A DNA stretch of 61,546 nucleotides from Neobacillus muris (GTDB taxonomy: Bacteria; Bacillota; Bacilli; Bacillales; Cytobacillaceae), in the NCBI RefSeq assembly GCF_943193175.1, contig NZ_CALPDF010000026.1, forward strand, positions 1-61,546. Reading direction: 5' to 3'. How positions within the stretch are numbered: the stretch's first letter is position 1; every line of letters starts with the position of its first letter. Below, one piece after another: positions 8,591 to 17,032 of the stretch. The position numbers and the translations under genes were made by a program. A model generated the notes under the pieces. It did no database searches and had not been told where the DNA came from. It saw only the letters and a program-made list of their open reading frames with translations.

Positions 8591-11131
8591 TTAGGCCGTT
8601 TTTGCCGGCAGCAGGATATTAAATGTGGTCCCTTTATTTGGCTCACTTTCTACAAATACTTTTCCATTATGGCTTTCGATAATTTTAAAACTCATCATTA
8701 ATCCTAGCCCATTGCCCTTTTTCTTTGTTGTGAAGAAGGGCTCACCCAGTTTCTTCAATTTATCCTTGGGAATTCCTACCCCAGTATCTTGAATGGATAT
8801 TTGCACATTATGATCACGAATCATCGTTTTCACATGGAGGTCTCCGCCATTTGGCATTGCTTCAATCCCGTTTTTAATAAAGTTTAAGAACACTTGCTTT
8901 AACCGATTTTCGTCACACTCGATCTGGATAATTTCTTGATCGCAGTCGAAATGCAAGCGGACGTTTTTCTTTCTGGCTTCAAATTCAAGCAAGGATACAA
9001 CATTTTTGATTACTGGAACAACATTCTTTTCCTCTAATTCCACTGCTTTTGGTTTTGCGAGTACCATAAAGTCCTCAACAATGTTATTTACCCGATCAAT
9101 TTCATCAAGAATGATGTTCAAAAACTCTAAGCGCTCCGGATCTTTTTCATCCAGCTGCAAAAATTCAGCGTACCCTTTCATGGATGTCAGCGGATTTCGG
9201 ATTTCATGCGCTACCCCGGCAGCCAGTTGCCCGACTGCAGCCAATTTGTCTTGACGATGAAGAACCTCTTCCTGCCGCTTTCTTTCTGTAATATCATTCC
9301 GAATCGCCAGGTATTGATATGGCTTTCCTTTTTCGTTTAAAAAGGGAACAATCGTCGTATCTACCCAATAATAGCTTCCATCTTTAGCTTTATTGCGAAT
9401 TTCACCTTTCCATACCCCGCCAGTACCGATAGTCCGCCACATTTCCTTAAAAAATTCCTTTGAATGGTAACCAGAATTTAACAAATTATGGTCTTGGCCA
9501 ATGATTTCCTCACGGCTGTATTTTGAAATTTCACAGAACTTATCATTCACACTGGTTATCTTGCCCTGCGCATCTGTAAATGCCACAATGGAGGATTGAT
9601 CCAAAGCAAATTTTATATCGGTAACTTCTTTAATCGTTTCCTTTAGATGTTCTTCCGCTCGTTTTCTATCAGAAATATCTGTCCGGATTGCTACATACTG
9701 ATACGGTTTTCCTTTGTCATTTAAAAACGGGACAATTGTTGTATCGACCCAGTATAGGGAGCCATCCTTTGCGCGATTGCAAATTTCACCCTGCCAAACC
9801 TTGCCTGAGCCAATGGTTCTCCATAAGTCTTTAAAGAATTCCTTTGATTGATATCCCGAATTTAAGATCCGATGGTCATTGCCAATCAATTCCTCACGAG
9901 AAAATTTAGAGATCTCACAGAATTTATCGTTAACGGAGGTAATTCTCCCCTTTTCATCTGTAATAGCCACAATGGAAGATTGGTTCAGGGCAAACGTAAT
10001 GTCCCTGACTTCCTTGGTTGATTCTAACAGGCTTTGTTCAGCCAGTTTCCGTTTCGTAATATCGGAACGAATCGCGATATATTGAAACGGTTTTCCTTTT
10101 TTATTGAGGAAGGGAACAATCGTCGTATCCACCCAATAGAGTGAACCATCCTTTGCCCTGTTCCGAATCTCACCGCGCCAAATCTTCCCAGACTGGATGG
10201 TCATCCACATATCACGAAAAAACTCTTTGGAATGATACCCGGAATTGATCAACCGATGATTCTTGCCAATGATCTCCTCTTGGCTGTATTTCGATATTTC
10301 TTCAAATTTATCATTTACGTACACGATGGTTCCTTTTGCATCAGTTATAGCTAAAATTGTAGAGGCATCAAGGGCAGCTTTTATATCCTTTAAATTGGTG
10401 TCACTGGCCGCCAGCTGTTTGCTGATAAGCGTACTGGATACAATAAGCCCGCCCATAATTAATACAGAAACAAACAACACCAAATAAATAATAAAAATAT
10501 TTGCTGAACTCGTTCTGCCAGCCACTTCAGCTGCAGAAATAATAGACGATTTTTTCAAAAGAACATGCCCTTCAGCAATGGCCAGCGTAATAATAATCGA
10601 ACTGACTGGCTTTAACCATACTTTATTCTCTTTTGTAAAGCTTTTAGAGGAAAATAGCATCCATAATGACAAGAACAGTGCAGCAAAAATTAAAAAACAT
10701 GAAAAAATAAATAAGATAAGATGATATTGTATGTTTACTCTCATCGAATATATATTGACAACATGGATCGAAAGGACAGCGATCGTTAAAAACAAACTGC
10801 CTGAAAGTAAGTGATATATTCGTATTTGTTTCCCGAAAAAAGGAAAAAATGCCATAGCGGTAAAGGCAACGCCAATAAATATGGAGAGTATCGTTAATGG
10901 AATATTGTATTGGGCTAAAAGATTAACATCGGATGTTAATAAGCCAAAAAAATTAGTTACCCATATTCCAATCCCCATTGCAATCGTTCCGCCAAGGAAC
11001 AGCCAACTTTTATTTTTGTCAGATGAACGAATGATAGTAAACATATCCAAAGCTGTATATGATGCCATAAAGGTTAAACCTATAGCGATAATAAAAAAAT
11101 AAGGATAAAAATCCCCAATCAGACCATTCAT
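8591..11131 (-). CDS. Membrane sensor histidine kinase with degenerate MHYT-like domain and three tandem PAS domains
   Basis: An 846-residue sensor kinase. Residues 1-245 hold seven membrane segments with MHYT-domain spacing (ASYTALD, MGIGIW), but the diagnostic Met-His-Tyr-Thr positions are replaced (WVTNFFG, VVNIYSMR), so copper/gas ligation may be lost. Three near-identical PAS+PAC units follow (~255-375, 380-500, 505-625), each with a DMW/DLW/EMW..G..W.GEI motif and YWVDTTIVPFLN. The core has H-box AAGVAHEIRNP, N-box NFIKNGIEAMPNGG, G1 DTGVGIP and G2 GNGLGL. The core is sporulation-kinase-like. No cognate regulator is adjacent. RBS AGGGGAG is 10 bases before ATG. Confidence 0.85.
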   Translation of the reverse strand: MNGLIGDFYPYFFIIAIGLTFMASYTALDMFTIIRSSDKNKSWLFLGGTIAMGIGIWVTNFFGLLTSDVNLLAQYNIPLTILSIFIGVAFTAMAFFPFFGKQIRIYHLLSGSLFLTIAVLSIHVVNIYSMRVNIQYHLILFIFSCFLIFAALFLSLWMLFSSKSFTKENKVWLKPVSSIIITLAIAEGHVLLKKSSIISAAEVAGRTSSANIFIIYLVLFVSVLIMGGLIVSSTLISKQLAASDTNLKDIKAALDASTILAITDAKGTIVYVNDKFEEISKYSQEEIIGKNHRLINSGYHSKEFFRDMWMTIQSGKIWRGEIRNRAKDGSLYWVDTTIVPFLNKKGKPFQYIAIRSDITKRKLAEQSLLESTKEVRDITFALNQSSIVAITDEKGRITSVNDKFCEISKFSREELIGNDHRILNSGYQSKEFFKDLWRTIGSGKVWQGEICNRAKDGSLYWVDTTIVPFLNDKGKPYQYVAIRTDISDRKRAEEHLKETIKEVTDIKFALDQSSIVAFTDAQGKITSVNDKFCEISKYSREEIIGQDHNLLNSGYHSKEFFKEMWRTIGTGGVWKGEIRNKAKDGSYYWVDTTIVPFLNEKGKPYQYLAIRNDITERKRQEEVLHRQDKLAAVGQLAAGVAHEIRNPLTSMKGYAEFLQLDEKDPERLEFLNIILDEIDRVNNIVEDFMVLAKPKAVELEEKNVVPVIKNVVSLLEFEARKKNVRLHFDCDQEIIQIECDENRLKQVFLNFIKNGIEAMPNGGDLHVKTMIRDHNVQISIQDTGVGIPKDKLKKLGEPFFTTKKKGNGLGLMMSFKIIESHNGKVFVESEPNKGTTFNILLPAKTA
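9290..10320 (-). repeat. Three tandem PAS-coding repeats of about 380 bp
   Basis: Nearly the same DNA recurs at roughly 9290-9560, 9670-9940 and 10060-10320, for example the codons for YWVDTTIVPFLN and for NSGYxSKEFF. This indicates amplification within the gene by unequal recombination. Confidence 0.8.
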
Positions 11132-11420
11132 TAATCCACATCTCCCCTATCCCCTAGAGTTACTACTATAATTGTAATGTAAACCTAGACGTTATGGAAG
11201 TATAAAATACAGGAGGAAAGTCCCGATCCAATCCAGCCAACCCATTACTCAACTTTTTTCTATTCATGCTAATAAATTTCCCTCCACTAGTACTAAAGGC
11301 TAAATTTTTAAAAAGTTTGTGTTTTTTAAAAAAAAGGCTACACATTTTTTATTTTTTTGTTTATACTGTACTATAACAACAGTAAATTTTTAAATCTGTA
11401 TTAATAAAGGAGGCTTTTAT

Positions 11421-11555
11421 ATGTTGATGAGTCCAGTAGAATTTTTTCGCAATATGCCTAAAAAAGAATGCCCTGAATGCGGCCAAGAAATGGAAGAACA
11501 AGCAGAGTCTTACATGATGGAATGTGAAAGATGTTTGGCAAAAAAAGCTGAGTAA
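11421..11555 (+). CDS. YhfH family zinc-ribbon mini-protein
   Basis: A 44-residue protein with two Cys pairs, CPEC and CERC, which form a probable zinc ribbon. The N-terminus (MSPVEFFRNMPKK) and Cys spacing match the YhfH family of Bacillus. Function unknown. AAAGGAGG lies 7 bases before ATG 11421, and a strong terminator follows within 10 bases, so it is a single-gene transcript. Confidence 0.75.
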   Translation: MLMSPVEFFRNMPKKECPECGQEMEEQAESYMMECERCLAKKAE

Positions 11556-11561
11556 CACAAA

Positions 11562-11588
11562 AACTCTCCATTTGGAGGGTTTTTTTTC
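11562..11588 (+). terminator. Terminator of the yhfH-like gene
   Basis: ACTCTCC/GGAGGGT stem with an ATTT loop then T8. Confidence 0.88.
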
Positions 11589-11738
11589 AGGTTATAACCT
11601 GATTGATAGGAGCGAAAAAATCAGCAGCCCCAATTAACAAGAATTTTATTTATAAGAAATTCCCTTTACCGAGAGAAATCGGCAGACATAAACGAGAAAC
11701 TCTTTGTAAATCCTCTTATATAAAGGAGTTGATCGAGG

Positions 11739-11924
11739 GTGGCGAAGCAAAACGATTATCTTACAACTGCACCAAAAAAGAAATCACTTACCATTAATAA
11801 TGGGGCCACGTTCCCAAATTTAAAAAACGTGCCCGGGGATTCAGTGGATGAGCATGAATTTTTAGAAGAAGCCAACACGCTTCTTGCAGAAAATGAAGTC
11901 GGACAGCAGAACGAAAACCTGTAA
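11739..11924 (+). CDS. Small acidic hypothetical protein (61 aa)
   Basis: GTG start with AAAGGAG about 10 bases upstream. The product is soluble and acidic, with a Lys-rich patch (PKKKSL), a central FPNLKNVPGD and a Glu-rich C-terminal helix. No Cys and no membrane segment. I do not recognise the family. Followed by a bidirectional hairpin and convergent with the YdjO-like gene. Confidence 0.55.
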   Translation: MAKQNDYLTTAPKKKSLTINNGATFPNLKNVPGDSVDEHEFLEEANTLLAENEVGQQNENL

Positions 11925-11960
11925 AGGACCTCCATAAACGCCCAATATTGTTCCTAAATA

Positions 11961-11990
11961 AAAAGACTGTCAGCTATAGACAGTCTTATT
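11961..11990. terminator. Bidirectional terminator
   Basis: AAGACTGTC/GACAGTCTT stem with a 7-nt loop. Minus-strand tail TTTTATTT. Confidence 0.8.
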
Positions 11991-12000
11991 CATCCCATTA

Positions 12001-12186
12001 TTAGATTTTCGGTAGTTCTTTTATTTCTAACAACATTTCTGTGCCGCACATTGGACAAAGTAAATCGTCCGCAGCAAAATCCTTTCTCATCCAGCCAATA
12101 CAGTTTTCATCCATACATGAATAAATTTCGGTTTCTACCAAGACTGTTTCCATTTCTTCTTCTTTTGCCCGTTTGCCAAAAAAAAT
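12001..12186 (-). CDS. YdjO-like zinc-ribbon protein, probable ATT start
   Basis: A 61-residue product of the cold-inducible YdjO family with two Cys pairs: C-x4-C in CMDENCIGW and CPMC near the C-terminus. An ATG exists 20 codons upstream (12246) without a Shine-Dalgarno sequence. A perfect AAAGGAGG sits 8 bases before an ATT codon at 12186. The paralog at 43881-44084 begins MTFGRRN, which aligns exactly with IFFGKRA here. I therefore place initiation at ATT, a rare start codon. Function unknown. Confidence 0.65.
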   Translation of the reverse strand: MFFGKRAKEEEMETVLVETEIYSCMDENCIGWMRKDFAADDLLCPMCGTEMLLEIKELPKI

Positions 12187-12275
12187 TGGAACCGCCTCCT
12201 TTAAATCATAGTATGTCCAAAAACTAACATTTTCATTGTCAATCATTTATATATTTATGCGGAGGGATCAAAGAC

Positions 12276-12413
12276 ATGCTATCCAATAAGAAAAGATTTA
12301 CAATAGCAGGAACAGACATCGAAGAGGTCAAAAAGCTAAATAGCCAATCCGGTTTGAGTTATAATCAGGTAAAACAGCTGCTCGCAGAAAAATATTTACA
12401 ATCAAAAAAATAA
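12276..12413 (+). CDS. Small protein resembling a gamma-type SASP unit
   Basis: A 45-residue protein with GGAGGG 9 bases before ATG. The central motif GTDIEEVKKLNSQSG with a following YNQVKQLLAEK resembles the repeat of gamma-type small acid-soluble spore proteins (amino-acid reserve in spores), but only one unit is present. Assignment is tentative. Divergent from the YdjO-like gene. Confidence 0.45.
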   Translation: MLSNKKRFTIAGTDIEEVKKLNSQSGLSYNQVKQLLAEKYLQSKK

Positions 12414-12447
12414 GAGGAAGACTCCCTTAAGGGACATCATCCTTTTT
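12414..12447 (+). terminator. Weak hairpin after the gamma-SASP-like gene
   Basis: Imperfect stem around TCCC-TTAA-GGGA followed by TCCTTTTTG. Confidence 0.4.
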
Positions 12448-12511
12448 GTTCACAAAATATCCATATCTTTTTTAAATAAACTTCACTATCTTTATGGTAG
12501 GAGGGGATTTA

Positions 12512-13114
12512 ATGAAAAAGGTCTATCTCATATGCAGTCTAGCTGTCATTATAGGAATTACTGCCGGAATTTCCTTTTTTTTAATTCGGGATGCTAATGC
12601 TTCTATTCCCGGAGACGCTGCCTTAATTGACCAAAACGGTGATAAATACATTTTTGGAGCAGATCAAACAAAGTTAAAACTTGTGGAATTCATCTATACC
12701 CATTGCCCGGATGTATGTCCGATGACCACACAAAAAATGGTGGAGTTAAAACAGGATTTGCAAAAGAATGGAGCATTTGGCAAAGATATTGAGTTTATTA
12801 CGATTACAATTGATCCTTATCGTGACAGGCCAGAACAATTGACCAAATATATGAATGGATTTAATATTGAAAATAATGGAGATTGGCTGTTTTTAACTGG
12901 TGAAAATACCAATATTAAAGCTGACCAGGAAACACTTCAGAAAATCACTGAACCCCTGCAGTTCCAGTACAAAGATCCTGGGAATGGACAGTTTATCCAT
13001 ACCACATTTGCCTACTTAGTGGATGACAAGAATAAGTTCGTTACGAAATTTCCAATGGGGGAGGATTTTGACAAGCAGGAAGCCTATAACAAAATCATGG
13101 ATCAAATCGAATAA
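12512..13114 (+). CDS. SCO1/SenC copper chaperone (Sco/YpmQ-like)
   Basis: Membrane-anchored thioredoxin-fold protein of 200 residues that delivers copper to the CuA centre of cytochrome c oxidase on the outer membrane face. One N-terminal TM segment (6-27) is followed by the copper motif THCPDVCPM (CxxxC) and the conserved His in FIHTTFAYLVD. No lipobox Cys is present, unlike some homologs. The ATG at 12512 is chosen because GGAGGGG lies 5 bases upstream; the ATG at 12494 sits before it. Single gene with a strong terminator. Confidence 0.88.
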   Translation: MKKVYLICSLAVIIGITAGISFFLIRDANASIPGDAALIDQNGDKYIFGADQTKLKLVEFIYTHCPDVCPMTTQKMVELKQDLQKNGAFGKDIEFITITIDPYRDRPEQLTKYMNGFNIENNGDWLFLTGENTNIKADQETLQKITEPLQFQYKDPGNGQFIHTTFAYLVDDKNKFVTKFPMGEDFDKQEAYNKIMDQIE

Positions 13115-13147
13115 CGAAGCTGTCAGGCATTATTAATCATTTGATAA

Positions 13148-13182
13148 AAAAAACGGTTAATCCCAAGGATTAGCCGTTTTTG
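13148..13182. terminator. Bidirectional terminator
   Basis: AACGGTTAATCC/GGATTAGCCGTT stem with one mismatch, flanked by A7 and T5, between convergent sco and the 43-residue gene. Confidence 0.88.
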
Positions 13183-13196
13183 TTCCAATTGCCTAT

Positions 13197-13328
13197 TTAA
13201 TTCACGGACGAAGGAGTTTTAAGCTGCAGTAATGATAAATGGTAATTGGATTTTGGTTTAGTTAAACTTGCTTTAATGCCAGCCTTTTTTAATTTGTTAA
13301 CGAATTCAGAAAGCTGCTTTTTTGCCAT
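13197..13328 (-). CDS. Small basic hypothetical protein (43 aa)
   Basis: Starts MAKKQLSEFVNKLKKAGIK. A Lys-rich amphipathic N-terminal helix is followed by a short polar tail. RBS GAAGGTGAG precedes ATG 13328. No recognised family. Confidence 0.5.
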   Translation of the reverse strand: MAKKQLSEFVNKLKKAGIKASLTKPKSNYHLSLLQLKTPSSVN

Positions 13329-13481
13329 CCATCTCACCTTCTTTTACTTCATAAACCAATTTTACAACAAATTTATGAATAAAGTGTGAAATCTTGAAAA
13401 TTTTTATAAAATTATTCCTCGAAATAATAAATGGATTGAAGATCTTTTTGCTTTAAAAAATTCGCTCTTTCTCCAAATAAA

Positions 13482-13490
13482 TGGTATAAT
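13482..13490 (+). promoter_or_regulatory. Extended -10 (TGGTATAAT) of the ABC-F gene
   Basis: TGGTATAAT, 35 bases before the ATG at 13526. Confidence 0.6.
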
Positions 13491-13525
13491 TAAAAGCAAT
13501 ATGTTTTTGGAGGATACCACTTATT

Positions 13526-15145
13526 ATGATAACTGTTAGTAATGTAAGTTTAAGATATGGAGACAGAAAACTTTTTGAAGATGTCAATATAAAATTCACC
13601 CCCGGAAACTGTTATGGCCTTATTGGGGCAAACGGTGCCGGCAAGTCCACTTTCCTAAAAATCCTTTCTGGTGAAATTGAAGCGCAAACCGGTACGGTAC
13701 AGCTTGGACCAAATGAACGGATGGCTGTATTGAAGCAAAACCATTTTGAGTACGAGGAACATCCTGTACTCCAGACTGTTATTATGGGGCATACCCGCCT
13801 CTACGAAGTCATGAAAGAAAAAGACGCCATTTATATGAAAGAAAATTTCACAGATGAGGATGGCATGAAGGCAGCAGAACTGGAAGGAGAATTTGCTGAA
13901 CTGAACGGCTGGGAAGCCGAGTCAGAAGCAGCCATTCTTTTAAAGGGACTAGGTATCAGTGAAGACCTTCATGACAAGAAAATGGCTGAACTATCGGGTT
14001 CCGAAAAGGTTAAAGTCTTGCTTGCCCAAGCATTGTTTGGCAAACCTGATGTTCTTCTTTTGGATGAGCCAACCAACCACTTAGATATTAAAGCAATCCA
14101 ATGGCTGGAAGAATTCTTGATTAATTTTGAAAATACCGTTATTGTCGTTTCCCATGATCGTCACTTTTTAAATAAAGTTTGTACCCATATTGCCGATTTA
14201 GATTTTGGAAAAATCCAAGTTTATGTAGGCAACTATGACTTCTGGTATGAATCGAGCCAATTGGCGTTAAAAATGGCCCAGGACGCCAATAAAAAGAAAG
14301 AAGAAAAAATCAAGGAGCTGCAAAGCTTTATTGCCCGTTTTAGCGCGAACGCTTCAAAATCAAAACAGGCTACTTCCCGAAAAAAACTGCTGGATAAAAT
14401 TTCGCTTGATGATATCCGCCCGTCCTCACGGCGCTATCCGTATGTTGGATTTACACCAGACCGTGAGATTGGCAATGATCTATTAAGGGTTGAAGGTTTA
14501 ACCAAAACAATTGATGGCATAAAGGTATTAGACAATATTAGCTTTATTATGAATAAAGGCGATAAAATTGCATTAGTAGGCACTAATGAGCTTGCCAAAA
14601 CAACTTTGTTCAAAATCTTAATGGGAGAACTGGAAGCGGACAGTGGTTCCTATAAATGGGGAATTACCACTTCTCAAGCATATTTCCCTAAAGATAACTC
14701 CGAGTTCTTTGAAAACTCCGATTTAACCTTAGTTGATTGGCTCCGCCAGTTTTCTCCAAAAGATGATAGTGAAAGCTTTTTGCGCGGATTCCTTGGCAGA
14801 ATGCTGTTCTCTGGAGAGGAAGTATTAAAAAAGGCCTCTGTACTATCTGGCGGTGAGAAAGTCCGCTGTATGCTTTCCAAAATGATGTTAAGCGGAGCAA
14901 ATGTTTTGGTGCTGGATGAGCCAACAAACCATTTGGATTTGGAATCCATTACGGCGCTTAATAATGGGCTGATTAACTTTAAAGGTTCGATGTTGTTTGC
15001 TTCTCATGACCATCAATTTATTCAGACGATTGCTAACCGCATTTTTGAATTAACGCCAAATGGCTTAATTGACAAGCAGATGAGTTATGATGAATATCTT
15101 GAAAACAGCGAAATACAAAAACTTGCAGCTGAAATGAATAAGTAA
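13526..15145 (+). CDS. ABC-F family ATPase (YkpA/YbiT-like)
   Basis: Soluble twin-ATPase of 539 residues that acts on the ribosome rather than in transport. Domain 1: Walker A GANGAGKST (~38), signature LSGSEKV, Walker B LLLDEPTNHLD. A charged linker (P-site tRNA interaction motif, ~245-300) follows. Domain 2: GTNELAKTT, LSGGEKV, LVLDEPTNHLD. The second Walker A lacks the GxxGxGK glycine before the Lys (LAKTT); from memory, YkpA homologs are similarly divergent there. No membrane segments. RBS TTGGAGG. Own terminator. Confidence 0.88.
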   Translation: MITVSNVSLRYGDRKLFEDVNIKFTPGNCYGLIGANGAGKSTFLKILSGEIEAQTGTVQLGPNERMAVLKQNHFEYEEHPVLQTVIMGHTRLYEVMKEKDAIYMKENFTDEDGMKAAELEGEFAELNGWEAESEAAILLKGLGISEDLHDKKMAELSGSEKVKVLLAQALFGKPDVLLLDEPTNHLDIKAIQWLEEFLINFENTVIVVSHDRHFLNKVCTHIADLDFGKIQVYVGNYDFWYESSQLALKMAQDANKKKEEKIKELQSFIARFSANASKSKQATSRKKLLDKISLDDIRPSSRRYPYVGFTPDREIGNDLLRVEGLTKTIDGIKVLDNISFIMNKGDKIALVGTNELAKTTLFKILMGELEADSGSYKWGITTSQAYFPKDNSEFFENSDLTLVDWLRQFSPKDDSESFLRGFLGRMLFSGEEVLKKASVLSGGEKVRCMLSKMMLSGANVLVLDEPTNHLDLESITALNNGLINFKGSMLFASHDHQFIQTIANRIFELTPNGLIDKQMSYDEYLENSEIQKLAAEMNK

Positions 15146-15154
15146 TTTTATTAT

Positions 15155-15182
15155 GGGCACCAGATACTGGTGCCCTTTTTTG
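15155..15182 (+). terminator. Terminator of the ABC-F gene
   Basis: GGGCACCAG/CTGGTGCCC with an ATA loop then T6. Confidence 0.92.
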
Positions 15183-15183
15183 G

Positions 15184-15315
15184 TTATGGTCTTTTTTGTT
15201 TTTTCCTGGATGATGGCTCCATTCTGGAACCAGTTTCAGCTGTAGTAGTCCCTTGCCCTTCTGTTTCCGGCGAACCAAGTGCCATTTTCGATGGATCTTT
15301 TTTGCGTTTGCCCAA
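15184..15315 (-). CDS. Small basic protein (43 aa), possibly YuzL-like
   Basis: TTG start with GGGAGGGAGGT 6-8 bases upstream. The product begins [14 protein letters not shown], has a Gly/Thr-rich middle ([11 protein letters not shown]) and ends in a basic RKKQKRP. Composition resembles small spore proteins of the YuzL or SspO type. The YuzL assignment rests on memory of the pattern and is tentative. Divergent from ykuS. Confidence 0.5.
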   Translation of the reverse strand: MGKRKKDPSKMALGSPETEGQGTTTAETGSRMEPSSRKKQKRP

Positions 15316-15416
15316 TATGTACACCTCCCTCCCTAGTGTTGGAATCAATATCCCTGATTATGCGGAATATTTTTAAGTGCTCGAGGCATCCTAATTATCA
15401 GGAGGAGGTGTTTGAT

Positions 15417-15659
15417 ATGGCTAGAGTTGGAGTAGAACAATCTCTTACAAATATTCAACAAGCTCTTAGGGATAAGGGACATGATGTAGTGGAATTGAAG
15501 CAAGAGTCAGATGCAACGAACTGTGATTGCTGTGTGATTACAGGGATGGATTCTAATGTGATGGGTATGCAGGATACCGTAACAAAAGCTCCAGTTATTG
15601 ACGCAAACGGATTATCCGCAGACGAGGTATGTCAAGCAGTAGAAAGCAGACTTTCATAA
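15417..15659 (+). CDS. ykuS: YkuS/UPF0180 family protein
   Basis: An 80-residue soluble protein with the conserved YkuS pattern: ARVGVEQSL start, CDCCVITG (three Cys) and [15 protein letters not shown]. Function is not established; the clustered cysteines suggest metal or redox chemistry. ATG at 15417 follows GGAGGAGGTG. Single-gene unit ending in a strong terminator. Confidence 0.85.
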   Translation: MARVGVEQSLTNIQQALRDKGHDVVELKQESDATNCDCCVITGMDSNVMGMQDTVTKAPVIDANGLSADEVCQAVESRLS

Positions 15660-15671
15660 TTATTTCATTTT

Positions 15672-15705
15672 AAGACTAAAGGTTCCACTTTAGTCTTTTT
15701 TGTTT
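15672..15705 (+). terminator. Terminator of ykuS
   Basis: AAGACTAAAG/CTTTAGTCTT with a 6-nt loop then T6. Confidence 0.9.
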
Positions 15706-15739
15706 TCATCCTTTATGATATTAGCCTCAACCTTCGTAT

Positions 15740-15771
15740 AAAAGCCATGAAAATTAAATTTTCATGGCTTT
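15740..15771 (-). terminator. Terminator of the dacF-type gene
   Basis: Almost perfect palindrome AAAGCCATGAAAATT/AATTTTCATGGCTTT. Minus-strand tail TTTTATA. Confidence 0.8.
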
Positions 15772-15780
15772 GGGCAGCGG

Positions 15781-16944
15781 TTATAGGTTTCGTGTAAATT
15801 TCTTTCCAGCGCCAAAAAGGATGGCAATAAGTGCAAGGATGATCAGTCCATACCCTCCTGCACTATAGATACTTGGAGTAGTTGACTTCTGTTTGTTTAG
15901 TTTTTTTGGTGTTTCTTGCTTAGGTTTTGATTCTTTGTAGGTCAATTGAACCTGCTGGAGGACTTGTCCATTGTTGTTTTCAATGGACAGCATCCCATTT
16001 TCATCCAATTTCTTAACAATTCCACTTATATCCTCCGTTATCATCATATCATGATCAGGAAAATACTCTTTATTATCTACTGTGAAAAGATCACCCTGAT
16101 TTATGGAAGAATGCTGATAATGTGTCGATCCATAGTCAAATAAAGCCGCTGTGTCAGTATACTTATCATTTTTTAGGTCTGATTTTAAAACGACAGCTGT
16201 CATTTTTATTTTGCCGTTATCTGCGGTCGTGGCCAAGGTTTGTTTTGACTCCGTTACATAGCCTGTTTTTCCGCCAGTTATCCCTGGGTAAGGCAATTCT
16301 CCTTTTAACATCCGATGATGTGTGTACAGTTCCGTTTGCCAGGCTTGTCCCTGCCACATCATTTCCTTAGTCCCGAAAATCTCAGCAAATACAGGATTTT
16401 TCATCGCGTAATTAGTAATTAACGCCAAATCCATGGCAGTTGTGTAATGATTTTCATCAAACAATCCATTTGGATTGGTAAAATGAGTGTTTTTCACTCC
16501 AATATTAGTTTGCAAGTATTGATTGATATTTTCTGAAAAATGTTCTACACTTCCATCAATATGTTCGGCTATGGCAACAGCTGCATCATTGCCGGAATTG
16601 ATTAACATTCCCTGAATAAGCTTTATTAATGGGACTTGCTCCCCTTCTTCTAAATAAACCCTTGTGCCATCTTGTCTGGCAGCATTCGCGCTTACTTGGG
16701 CCACACTGTCCAAATTGCCTTTATCAATTGCATAAATGGCGGTAGCAATCTTGGTCAAGCTTGCCGGATACATTCGCTGATCAGCATTTTTGGCATAAAG
16801 AACGGCATTGGTCTCCGTATCTAACAGGGCAGCTGCCTCGCTTTTCAGCTGTAACTCCTGATCTTGCGGAGATTGTGCCATAACGTCCATCTGAGTGGTT
16901 GATAAAAAATAGAAAACAATCAAAAGAGCAAGAAATTTTTTCAA
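15781..16944 (-). CDS. D-alanyl-D-alanine carboxypeptidase (DacF/PBP5 type)
   Basis: A 387-residue penicillin-binding protein that trims the terminal D-Ala of peptidoglycan stem peptides. Signal peptide 1-23; SxxK is SLTK (Ser62-Lys65), SxN is SGN in INSGNDAAVA, and KTG is GGKTGY. It ends in a true C-terminal membrane helix (about 360-380) and a basic KKFTRNL tail. The family includes vegetative DacA and sporulation DacF/DacB; the C-terminal TM and lone position do not settle which. Start at 16944 ATG. Terminated by a long hairpin. Confidence 0.85.
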   Translation of the reverse strand: MKKFLALLIVFYFLSTTQMDVMAQSPQDQELQLKSEAAALLDTETNAVLYAKNADQRMYPASLTKIATAIYAIDKGNLDSVAQVSANAARQDGTRVYLEEGEQVPLIKLIQGMLINSGNDAAVAIAEHIDGSVEHFSENINQYLQTNIGVKNTHFTNPNGLFDENHYTTAMDLALITNYAMKNPVFAEIFGTKEMMWQGQAWQTELYTHHRMLKGELPYPGITGGKTGYVTESKQTLATTADNGKIKMTAVVLKSDLKNDKYTDTAALFDYGSTHYQHSSINQGDLFTVDNKEYFPDHDMMITEDISGIVKKLDENGMLSIENNNGQVLQQVQLTYKESKPKQETPKKLNKQKSTTPSIYSAGGYGLIILALIAILFGAGKKFTRNL

Positions 16945-17032
16945 TTATAACACCCTAACTTCTATTTGTTGTGTCCATTATAAGCAGATATATATGAAAT
17001 TCCGTCATTATACACTAAACTGACTGTATTTT

